A program made the translations under genes and the position numbers. From positions 1,658 through 11,572 of the forward strand of contig VRUF01000073.1 in assembly GCA_019456245.1 (NCBI GenBank): a DNA stretch of 9,915 nt, given 5' to 3'. The notes beneath the pieces are model-generated. The model did not search any database. It was not told the origin of the DNA and worked only from the letters and a program-made list of their open reading frames with translations. The stretch's first letter is position 1. Every line of letters begins with the position of its first letter. Below, piece after piece: positions 1 to 5,393 of this stretch. This stretch comes from Planctomycetota bacterium (GTDB lineage: Bacteria; Planctomycetota; Phycisphaerae; Sedimentisphaerales; Anaerohalosphaeraceae).

Positions 1-187
1 CGATCTCCTCAGCCGCATCTTCAGCGGCAGGACCGGCCATCATTACAGCACCACCGGCAGCAGGTTCGATTCCATGTTCTTCCTTAAGATAATCGCCTAG
101 TTCCTTGGCTTGCATCAGCGTAAGTTCAACGATCTTATCGCCGAGTTCTTTGATATCGGCACTCCATGTTTTTGCTTCGTCTGACAT
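1..187 (-). CDS. rplL: 50S ribosomal protein L7/L12, N-terminal part (cut by window edge)
   Basis: L7/L12 forms the mobile ribosomal stalk with L10 and recruits translation factors such as EF-Tu and EF-G. Only the first 62 codons are present. They begin MSDEAKTWSADIKELGDKIV and continue with a helix (LTLMQAKELGDYLKEEHGIE) typical of the N-terminal dimerisation/L10-binding domain, then an Ala/Gly-rich hinge (residues about 46-60). The C-terminal factor-binding domain lies past the left edge. The ATG at 187 is supported by AAGGAG at 196-201, eight bases upstream. It follows rplJ by 106 bp in the usual rplJ-rplL order. The call rests on the N-terminal sequence plus its position after L10. Confidence 0.93.
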   Translation of the reverse strand, partial: MSDEAKTWSADIKELGDKIVELTLMQAKELGDYLKEEHGIEPAAGGAVMMAGPAAEDAAEEI

Positions 188-234
188 TATAAGTACTCCT
201 TGATATTCCTGCGTCACACCGGTGCCGAAACTAC

Positions 235-264
235 GCTGTTTCGTTTAACCCATAACGGGACAGC
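235..264 (-). other. candidate mRNA hairpin in rplJ-rplL spacer
   Basis: Within the 106-bp spacer, GCTGT (235-239) pairs with ACAGC (260-264), and CCC (249-251) pairs with the adjoining GGG (257-259) around a five-base loop, leaving a nine-base bulge on one side. A perfect 8-bp palindrome CACCGGTG lies at 217-224. A structured spacer could tune L12 output or RNA processing, since L12 is needed in several copies per ribosome. This is inference from short pairings, and no T-run marks a terminator. Confidence 0.25.
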
Positions 265-293
265 CGCATGACTGTTAATCTACTTTTTCATTA

Positions 294-821
294 TTACGCT
301 GCTTCTTCCAGCTTTTCAACCAGAGCCTCGATACAACCTGCGATAACTCCGCCAGGAGCTGCGATAGCAGCTGCAAGATTTGATCCGGGAGCATTGGCCA
401 GCATGACCACATCGCCCTGAAGTTCCACACGACTCTTCATCTTTGCCAGTGCCGCGGCGCCATCAGCGTCTACCGCGGAACCATCTACAAATGCGCCCTT
501 GAATTTGATCGCAGAGATCTTTTTGGCCCAGTTATTGACTTCTTTGGCTACATCGACAACACTGTCACCGCCGTAAGCTACCGCACTCGGTCCTTCCAGA
601 AACAGAGCTATTGCCCCGTCCATGTTCATAGACTCCATCGCACGACACATCACAGCGTTCTTAACAACGGTAAGGTTTATTCCCTTTTCCTTGAGAACGC
701 CTCGCATCTCGTTGTTCTCATTGCCGTCAACTCCGCGAGTCTCAAGTACGAGAAATTCAGAAACACCAGAAAATTTATTTTCCAGTTCCTGTTGAAGTAA
801 CCCTTTTACGTATTTACTCAT
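294..821 (-). CDS. rplJ: 50S ribosomal protein L10
   Basis: L10 (175 residues, a normal bacterial length) anchors the L7/L12 stalk to 23S rRNA next to L11. The N-terminal rRNA-binding domain shows the family pattern (KNAVMCRA at about 54-61, LEGPSAVAYG at about 75-84). The C-terminal tail after residue 150 (IEALVEKLEEAA) is the helical spine that binds L12 dimers. The ATG at 821 has AAGG eight bases upstream, a modest ribosome-binding site. The gene sits between rplA (52 bp upstream) and rplL, as in nearly all bacteria. The 52-bp gap is short for the long L10-leader regulatory RNA known from other phyla, so if L10 autoregulates here the site must be compact or lie inside rplA. Stop codon is TAA. 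Confidence 0.96.
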   Translation of the reverse strand: MSKYVKGLLQQELENKFSGVSEFLVLETRGVDGNENNEMRGVLKEKGINLTVVKNAVMCRAMESMNMDGAIALFLEGPSAVAYGGDSVVDVAKEVNNWAKKISAIKFKGAFVDGSAVDADGAAALAKMKSRVELQGDVVMLANAPGSNLAAAIAAPGGVIAGCIEALVEKLEEAA

Positions 822-873
822 GATTTTACCTTAAATCTTTCGTTCAGTCTTCTTGCTCGTTCCACCCAAAAAA

Positions 874-1560
874 CTAGCCTGCACTGAAATCAACCAGCAC
901 GCTAGGACTCATCGTCGCGCTGATTGCAACATTCTTGATATATACACCCTTTACTGCTGACGGCTTAACCTTCTTTATGTGCGTCATAAAGGCCTCAATG
1001 TTTTCTTCAAGTTTCTTTTCATCAAAGCTCAACCGGCCTGCTACAACGTGAATATTCCCGCCGGCATCGTTACGAAACTCTACTTTACCAGCCGCAAAAT
1101 CTTTCACTGCTGAGATAACATCGGCAGTTACTGTCCCATTCTTTGGCGAGGGCATCTTGCCCTGTGGACCCAGAACACGCCCAAGCTTACCAACTTTCCC
1201 CATTGTACGAGGAGATGCGATCGCAATATCAAAATCCATCCATCCATCCTGCACCTTTTTGACCAGTTCATCGGTTCCTGCCTCAATTGCACCAGCTGCA
1301 ATCGCAGCTTCTATATCCGAATCCTCGCAGAACGCTATAACCTTCCTTGCCTTGCCGATTCCATGCGGCAAAGCAAGGGAACCACGTATCATCTGGTCCG
1401 CTTGCTTCGGATCAATTCCAAGGTGCATTACACATTCAACAGTCTGATCGAACTTGGTGGTATCGAATGTTTTAAGCTTTTTAACTGCTTCACCAAGGTG
1501 CAAAACCTCTTTTGTTGAACTCTCCGAATCCTTCTTGTATCTTTTGCTTCTAAATTTCAT
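874..1560 (-). CDS. rplA: 50S ribosomal protein L1
   Basis: L1 builds the L1 stalk that helps move deacylated tRNA out of the E site. In many bacteria it represses translation of its own operon. The 228-residue length is normal. The diagnostic L1 signature is present at residues about 127-145: GRVLGPQGKMPSPKNGTVT, with MPSPKNG where many relatives have MPNPKTG. A lysine/arginine-rich start (MKFRSKRYKK) and the C-terminal IKNVAISATMSPS segment complete the family pattern. The ATG at 1560 is preceded by AGAGG about six bases away. It lies 97 bp after rplK. I saw no obvious L1-binding mimic in the rplK leader by eye. Stop is TAG. Confidence 0.97.
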   Translation of the reverse strand: MKFRSKRYKKDSESSTKEVLHLGEAVKKLKTFDTTKFDQTVECVMHLGIDPKQADQMIRGSLALPHGIGKARKVIAFCEDSDIEAAIAAGAIEAGTDELVKKVQDGWMDFDIAIASPRTMGKVGKLGRVLGPQGKMPSPKNGTVTADVISAVKDFAAGKVEFRNDAGGNIHVVAGRLSFDEKKLEENIEAFMTHIKKVKPSAVKGVYIKNVAISATMSPSVLVDFSAG

Positions 1561-1657
1561 AATAACCTCTGCGAATTAAACTTTCTATTTCGCTCCCACT
1601 ATAAGCCGTGGTTTGCCCTAAAATTACTTATTAACAGACCACCTTACGAAAATGGCC

Positions 1658-2083
1658 TTAATCAACAATATCAATACCCATGCTTCGGGCGGTACCCTCT
1701 ATGATCTTGTCTGCCTGTTCGAGAGAATAGGCAGACAAATCTTCGAACTTCGTCTCGGATATCTTACGAACCTGTGCCTTTGTAACCTGACCGACTTTAT
1801 TGACATTAGGCTCGCCGCTGCCCTGAGCAACACCGGCTTCCTGCTTGAGCAGAACCGCTGCCGGCGGACTTTTAACGATAAAATCAAAACTCTTGTCCGC
1901 ATATACCGTTATCACAACCGGCACTGTCGTACCGTTCATATCCTTGGTACGCTCGTTGAACTGTGAGACAAACTGCCCGATATTTACTCCGTGCTGTCCC
2001 AAAGCAGGTCCGATCGGAGGTGCCGGTGTAGCCTTTCCGCCTGATGCCTGCAACTTTATTTTAACTGCAATTTCTTTGGCCAT
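1658..2083 (-). CDS. rplK: 50S ribosomal protein L11
   Basis: L11 binds the GTPase-associated centre of 23S rRNA, is needed for RelA-type stringent sensing and is the base of the L10/L12 stalk. The protein is 141 residues, the standard length. The proline-rich hinge PPIGPALGQ is at residues 22-30, and the C-terminal rRNA-binding domain ends with EGTARSMGIDIVD. The start ATG at 2083 has GAGG seven bases upstream. The gene follows nusG by 73 bp and precedes rplA by 97 bp, the canonical nusG-rplK-rplA order. Stop is TAA. Confidence 0.97.
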   Translation of the reverse strand: MAKEIAVKIKLQASGGKATPAPPIGPALGQHGVNIGQFVSQFNERTKDMNGTTVPVVITVYADKSFDFIVKSPPAAVLLKQEAGVAQGSGEPNVNKVGQVTKAQVRKISETKFEDLSAYSLEQADKIIEGTARSMGIDIVD

Positions 2084-2156
2084 TACTTAACCTCATACTC
2101 TTTAAAAAAACTTCCATAACCGGCGGTCAATTTGTCCGCATACGCCTACCTGATAG

Positions 2157-2696
2157 TTATATCTTTTCGATCTGCCAGTATTCTATGTCCAGCGGCGTAC
2201 TCCGTCCGAATATCGAAACTATCACACGCACAACCCCTCTTTCAGGATCGATCGAATCGACGGCTCCTTCGAAGTTCTCAAAGGCTCCGTCACGAATTTT
2301 TACTATGTCGCCCTTTTCAAAGTCAACCTTGATATTCGGTGTCTCTTCGGGCCTTTCTACTTCCTTAAGCATGCGGGCTACGTCGGTATCACGCATGGGA
2401 GTCGGAACTCCCTCTGTGCCAATAAAATCACCGGCGCCTAGTGTCTCACGTATCGCATACCACGCATCCTCATGCGCCTTGCCTTCTTCATTGACCTCCA
2501 GTTCCATAAAAACATAACCAGGGTAAAGCTTGCGAGTATGAACCCGCTGCTTTCCGCTGCGAATACGCTTTACCTGCTCGACAGGTACGATTATCCTGCC
2601 AACGCTGGTGATTCCCTGGGCCTTGATCTTTCGGTCAAGTGCTTCACGAACCTGAAGTTCTTTATTTGATGCAACTCGTAATACGAACCACTGCAT
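2157..2696 (-). CDS. nusG: Transcription termination/antitermination factor NusG
   Basis: NusG binds the RNA polymerase clamp and links it to Rho or to ribosomal protein S10. The N-terminal NGN domain starts MQWFVLRVASNKE and contains RKLYPGYVFM (residues 55-64). The C-terminal KOW domain runs from about residue 126, with FEKGDIVKIRDGAFENFEG and SIFGRSTP (161-168). I place the start at the ATG at 2696 (179 residues), not at the in-frame GTG three codons upstream. The reason is that AGGTGAT, a strong match to the 16S tail, sits just before the ATG and contains that GTG. Family proteins also start directly with M-x-W. Thirty bases separate it from secE, so the two are surely co-transcribed. The NGN linker (residues 70-120) is slightly longer than in E. 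coli. Confidence 0.97.
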   Translation of the reverse strand: MQWFVLRVASNKELQVREALDRKIKAQGITSVGRIIVPVEQVKRIRSGKQRVHTRKLYPGYVFMELEVNEEGKAHEDAWYAIRETLGAGDFIGTEGVPTPMRDTDVARMLKEVERPEETPNIKVDFEKGDIVKIRDGAFENFEGAVDSIDPERGVVRVIVSIFGRSTPLDIEYWQIEKI

Positions 2697-2726
2697 TAAT
2701 ATCACCTGTCAAAGGTCTAATCTGAA

Positions 2727-3122
2727 CTAACCTGTTGGATACAAACCGAGGTAGCCAAGGCCGCCCCTGAATGCTAAGTCTGCAAACATCAACAGCAACG
2801 CCATTGATACTACTACCACAATTACTATTATCGTCGATGCGATTATTTCCTGCCTGCTCGACCAGCTCACCTTCTTTATCTCACCCTCGGCTGCAATCAT
2901 AAAATCTGCAATATTAGGCTTATTAACAACCCAGAAAACAAACAGGCTTAATACTATACAAACACCGGCAGGAACAAGCGTCTCGACCCAGGGATTCGAT
3001 ACCCACGCCTGAAGCTTGTTATAAAGAACATACGACCCCATAGCCACGATCGCAAAAGCAATCAGAGCTGTAAAAAGCCGCGTATAGTAACCTTGACCAC
3101 GTTTGTAAATCTTTAAACTCAT
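2727..3122 (-). CDS. secE: Preprotein translocase subunit SecE, three-helix form
   Basis: SecE clamps SecY in the inner-membrane Sec channel. The 131-residue protein shows three hydrophobic segments: about residues 15-35, 48-66 and 94-113. The last is preceded by the conserved amphipathic cytoplasmic helix and hinge (EIKKVSWSSRQEI, about 81-93), which is the essential SecE core. The start is taken as the ATG at 3122, giving MSLKIYKRGQGYY, with AAGGA 11 bases upstream. An in-frame TTG 16 codons earlier would add an unlikely Arg-rich leader. Many bacteria have only the last helix, so this resembles the E. coli-like long form. It lies between tRNA-Trp (104 bp) and nusG (30 bp), the standard place. 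Stop is TAG. Confidence 0.95.
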   Translation of the reverse strand: MSLKIYKRGQGYYTRLFTALIAFAIVAMGSYVLYNKLQAWVSNPWVETLVPAGVCIVLSLFVFWVVNKPNIADFMIAAEGEIKKVSWSSRQEIIASTIIVIVVVVSMALLLMFADLAFRGGLGYLGLYPTG

Positions 3123-3226
3123 AATCGCCGCCGTCCTTATTAGCAATCTACGTTCTACAAAACCAACCAAATCTTAACAAAAACCAATAATACGGCCCAA
3201 AACAGGCCCCGTCTCAAAACCAAAAA

Positions 3227-3299
3227 CAGGCCAGGAGGGAGTCGAACCCCCAACCGACGGTTTTGGAAACCGTTACTCTGCCAATTGAGCTACTGGCCT
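3227..3299 (-). tRNA. tRNA-Trp (anticodon CCA)
   Basis: The 73-nt minus-strand cloverleaf is complete. The acceptor stem AGGCCAG pairs perfectly with CTGGCCT. The D-arm is GCTC/GAGT-like, the anticodon arm ACGGTTTCCAAAACCGT places CCA in the loop, and the T-arm is GGGGG with TTCGACT and CCCTC (one non-Watson-Crick pair). The discriminator base is G, as expected for bacterial tRNA-Trp. The 3' CCA is not encoded. The 5' end lies only 6 bp after the rpmG stop, so the tRNA must be cut out of a mixed mRNA-tRNA transcript with rpmG and secE. A tRNA-Trp beside secE-nusG is a common bacterial arrangement. Confidence 0.97.
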
Positions 3300-3305
3300 A
3301 TTCAT

Positions 3306-3473
3306 TTATTTACGCCTGATCTTATGTGGTGTACGTTTTCGCTCTTTTTTGCAGAACTTGTTCAACTCAAGTTTCGGAGTACCACCCTGAACGTTTACCT
3401 CTGTCCGGTAGTTACGCTCACCGCATTCCTTACACTCAAGCCACACATATTCACGTTTATTTGCTTTTGCCAT
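3306..3473 (-). CDS. rpmG: 50S ribosomal protein L33
   Basis: L33 is a small large-subunit protein near the E site. The 55-residue product begins MAKANKREYVWLECKECGER, contains the family stretch GGTPKLELNKFC and ends TPHKIRRK. Of the four cysteines of the zinc-ribbon form, C14, C17 and C41 are present, but the fourth position (residue 44) is Glu (CKKE). Zinc binding may therefore be weakened or lost. The ATG at 3473 has GAGG five bases upstream. It is the first protein gene after the tuf terminator, so transcription of the secE-nusG-ribosomal block probably starts in the 110 bp ahead of it. I could not pick out a convincing -35/-10 there. Confidence 0.94.
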   Translation of the reverse strand: MAKANKREYVWLECKECGERNYRTEVNVQGGTPKLELNKFCKKERKRTPHKIRRK

Positions 3474-3583
3474 CGGAACCTCTCAATAAGCACGCTTGAG
3501 GCATTTAGTGCTGAAACAATGTAACTTATCTACACGATGCATCGGAATCAGCCGTTTCGTTACTAAATAAAAGTCAAGCATAC

Positions 3584-3617
3584 AAAAAGGTGCCGCAACT
3601 CAGGGTGCAGCACCTTT
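3584..3617 (-). terminator. Intrinsic terminator of tuf
   Basis: On the minus strand, AAAGGTGC pairs with GCACCTTT (3610-3617 with 3586-3593). The stem continues inward, past one mismatch, with GCA/TGC around an eight-base loop. A T-run (complement of 3584-3588) follows directly. It starts 15 bp after the tuf stop codon at 3633. This separates the tRNA-Thr–tuf unit from the rpmG-led unit. Confidence 0.9.
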
Positions 3618-3632
3618 AATAATATACTTTAG

Positions 3633-4844
3633 CTACGCAATGATCTCGGTTACCACGCCGGCACCGACTGTCCTGCCACCCTCACGGATAGCGAAACGAA
3701 GACCCTTTTCCATTGCGATCTCAGATATGATCTCAACATGCATTTCAATATTATCGCCAGGCATGCACATCTCTACAGAATCGCCTTCACGACTGCGAAT
3801 TTCGGTAACAGCACCGGTTACGTCAGTAGTACGGAAGAAAAACTGAGGACGATAACCCGCAAAGAAAGGAGTATGACGTCCGCCTTCTTCTTTCTTCAGT
3901 ACATAAACCTCGGATTTGAACTTCGTGTGCGGAGTAATTGAACCAGGAGCAGCAACAACCTGACCCCGGACAAGATCTTTCTTTTCAACACCGCGAAGAA
4001 GGATACCAACGTTGTCACCGGCTTGACCGTCATTCAGTGTCTTGTTAAACATCTCAACACCGGTACATGTCGTCTTCTTTACTTCCTCAGAAAGACCAAC
4101 GACCTCAACTGCGTCACCAATACTGACCTTGCCACGCTCGATACGACCGGTACCTACTGTACCGCGACCCTTGATGCTGAATACGTCCTCGATAGGAAGA
4201 AGGAAAGGCAGATCGACTAAGCGTTCCGGAACAGGAACGTACTCATCAACGGCTGCCATCAGTTCATCGATGCTTTTACAAGCCTCGTCATCCTTACCTT
4301 CTGCTTCCATTGCCGCAAGAGCAGAACCGCGAATGATCGGGATCTCGTCGCCGGGGAATTGATAACTGTCAAGCAACTCACGGATTTCCATCTCTACCAG
4401 TTCGATAAGCTCCTCATCGTCAACCTGATCAACCTTGTTCAGGTAGACAACGACCTTCGGAACGTTTACCTGACGGGCAAGAAGGATGTGCTCACGAGTC
4501 TGGGGCATAGGACCATCACTGGCCGCTACAACCAGAATCGCACCATCCATCTGTGCTGCACCGGTAATCATGTTCTTGACATAGTCGGCGTGACCCGGAC
4601 AGTCAACGTGAGCATAGTGACGAGTTTCCGTCTCATACTCAACGTGAGCGGTATTAATGGTAATACCACGCTCTTTTTCTTCCGGAGCATTATCGATCTC
4701 ATCAAATTTCTTGACAACACCACCCAATTTATGTGCCAGCCTCATTGTTATGGCTGCAGTCAGGGTCGTCTTGCCGTGGTCAATATGCCCGATCGTGCCA
4801 ATGTTCAAATGTTCTTTTGTGCGCTCAAATACCGCCTTGGCCAT
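3633..4844 (-). CDS. tuf: Translation elongation factor Tu (EF-Tu)
   Basis: EF-Tu is the GTPase that delivers aminoacyl-tRNA to the ribosomal A site. The 403-residue protein has all G-domain motifs: P-loop GHIDHGKT (19-26, with Ile21 where most EF-Tu have Val), switch I with Thr62, DCPGH with catalytic His85, NKVD (136-139) and GSAL (173-176). Domains 2 and 3 follow (RGTVGTGRIERG near 230; FFAGYRPQFFFRTTDVTG near 325; C-terminus VGAGVVTEIIA). The ATG at 4844 has a strong GGAGGT (4854-4859). It is preceded by tRNA-Thr, as in the tRNA–tufB operon of many bacteria, and ended by a clear terminator. Only one tuf copy is visible, and I cannot tell whether a second lies elsewhere. Stop is TAG. Confidence 0.99.
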   Translation of the reverse strand: MAKAVFERTKEHLNIGTIGHIDHGKTTLTAAITMRLAHKLGGVVKKFDEIDNAPEEKERGITINTAHVEYETETRHYAHVDCPGHADYVKNMITGAAQMDGAILVVAASDGPMPQTREHILLARQVNVPKVVVYLNKVDQVDDEELIELVEMEIRELLDSYQFPGDEIPIIRGSALAAMEAEGKDDEACKSIDELMAAVDEYVPVPERLVDLPFLLPIEDVFSIKGRGTVGTGRIERGKVSIGDAVEVVGLSEEVKKTTCTGVEMFNKTLNDGQAGDNVGILLRGVEKKDLVRGQVVAAPGSITPHTKFKSEVYVLKKEEGGRHTPFFAGYRPQFFFRTTDVTGAVTEIRSREGDSVEMCMPGDNIEMHVEIISEIAMEKGLRFAIREGGRTVGAGVVTEIIA

Positions 4845-4929
4845 TGTTCAATAACCTCCAGATTTCTACTTTCAGTATTACTTAATTTTAATTTCACGAA
4901 AACTACTGAGCCCAAAACGGTTTGGCCTC

Positions 4930-4957
4930 GTTATATATTTTAAATCTTAGCTGCCAA
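4930..4957 (-). promoter_or_regulatory. Candidate sigma-70-type promoter for tuf
   Basis: The minus strand reads TTGGCA (4952-4957), a 16-bp spacer, then TATAAC (4930-4935), each matching the consensus at five of six positions. It lies between tRNA-Thr and tuf, with the -10 about 86 bp ahead of the tuf ATG. It would let EF-Tu be made in excess of the tRNA. Inferred from pattern only. Confidence 0.55.
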
Positions 4958-4993
4958 TTCAAGTTGTTTTAGCAACCATTTGCAAATTCACCG

Positions 4994-5065
<72 letters not shown>

Positions 5066-5115
5066 GTATAACTACGCTACAACCTACAGAACAGCTATTT
5101 TCAGTGTTATTACAT

Positions 5116-5142
5116 TCCCTGCATAAACAGGGATTCCCCTGT
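5116..5142 (-). promoter_or_regulatory. Alternating hairpins in the tRNA-Thr–tuf leader
   Basis: Three complementary blocks lie in the transcribed leader: CCCTG (5117-5121), CAGGG (5128-5132) and CCCTG (5137-5141). The middle block can pair with either neighbour, as TCCCTG/CAGGGA with a six-base loop or ACAGGG/CCCTGT with a four-base loop. Both are six-base-pair stems and they exclude each other. This may act in RNA processing or in leader control. No T-run follows, so it is not a simple terminator. Confidence 0.35.
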
Positions 5143-5166
5143 CGCCAACCGAACTGTAAGCGCAAG

Positions 5167-5230
5167 AGTATATACCCATAAGCCTTAGCTGCAAACACAA
5201 AAAAAAGAATTTTAAAAAAATTTTTAAAAA
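5167..5230 (-). promoter_or_regulatory. Promoter of tRNA-Thr–tuf with A/T-rich UP-like tract
   Basis: The minus strand has TTGCAG (5189-5194), a 16-bp spacer and TATACT (5167-5172), followed by a G/C-containing start region. Reading the -35 as TTTGCA gives a 17-bp spacer. Immediately upstream (5199-5230) lies an almost pure A/T tract with phased runs of A and T, as in UP elements of rRNA and tRNA promoters that contact the alpha subunits of RNA polymerase. The start site would be about 95 bp ahead of the tRNA. Confidence 0.65.
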
Positions 5231-5393
5231 AACCGGAAAAAGTCCAAAAAAGTAGACCCAGAACACCTCCTATGTTTACCTGATGACTGTCATATATTTA
5301 GCTCAAGATACCATTTCGCATAGCCGATTTTATCTCTGGTTGCGCATATACATGGGGGCGCTTAACAATTTGTCCTAAATACTGATAGATCGT
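5231..5393 (+). other. Upstream region of the sensor kinase gene, no clear promoter
   Basis: Together with the leader above, this is the remainder of a 328-bp stretch (5066-5393) without a protein gene. It holds an 11-bp inverted repeat, ATGAC-T-GTCAT (5283-5293), followed by TATATTTA, which could be an operator or part of a promoter for the rightward kinase gene. I found no -35/-10 pair with good spacing and no riboswitch fold that I recognise. Confidence 0.3.

Noticed and set aside
2697..2705. NusG start at the upstream GTG
   Set aside because: That GTG is part of the Shine-Dalgarno sequence for the ATG at 2696, and family proteins begin at the M-Q-W-like site.
3549..3577. TTGACT at 3572-3577 (minus strand) as the -35 of the rpmG operon promoter
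   Set aside because: No acceptable -10 hexamer is found at 15-19 bp downstream.
4359..4943. Long open frame (194 codons) antisense to tuf
   Set aside because: It lies opposite a highly conserved EF-Tu gene, its product has no recognisable domain, and its openness follows from tuf codon use.
5066..5166. Further tRNA genes (Tyr, Gly) upstream of tRNA-Thr as in the E. coli tufB operon
   Set aside because: No T-arm (GGTTC-type) or matching acceptor stem is present. Only short hairpins are seen.
5084..5266. Leftward open frame of 60 codons with a good-looking GGAGGTG at its start
   Set aside because: The GTG start is inside the Shine-Dalgarno-like word itself, the Phe/Leu-rich product translates the A/T promoter tract, and it runs through the tRNA leader.
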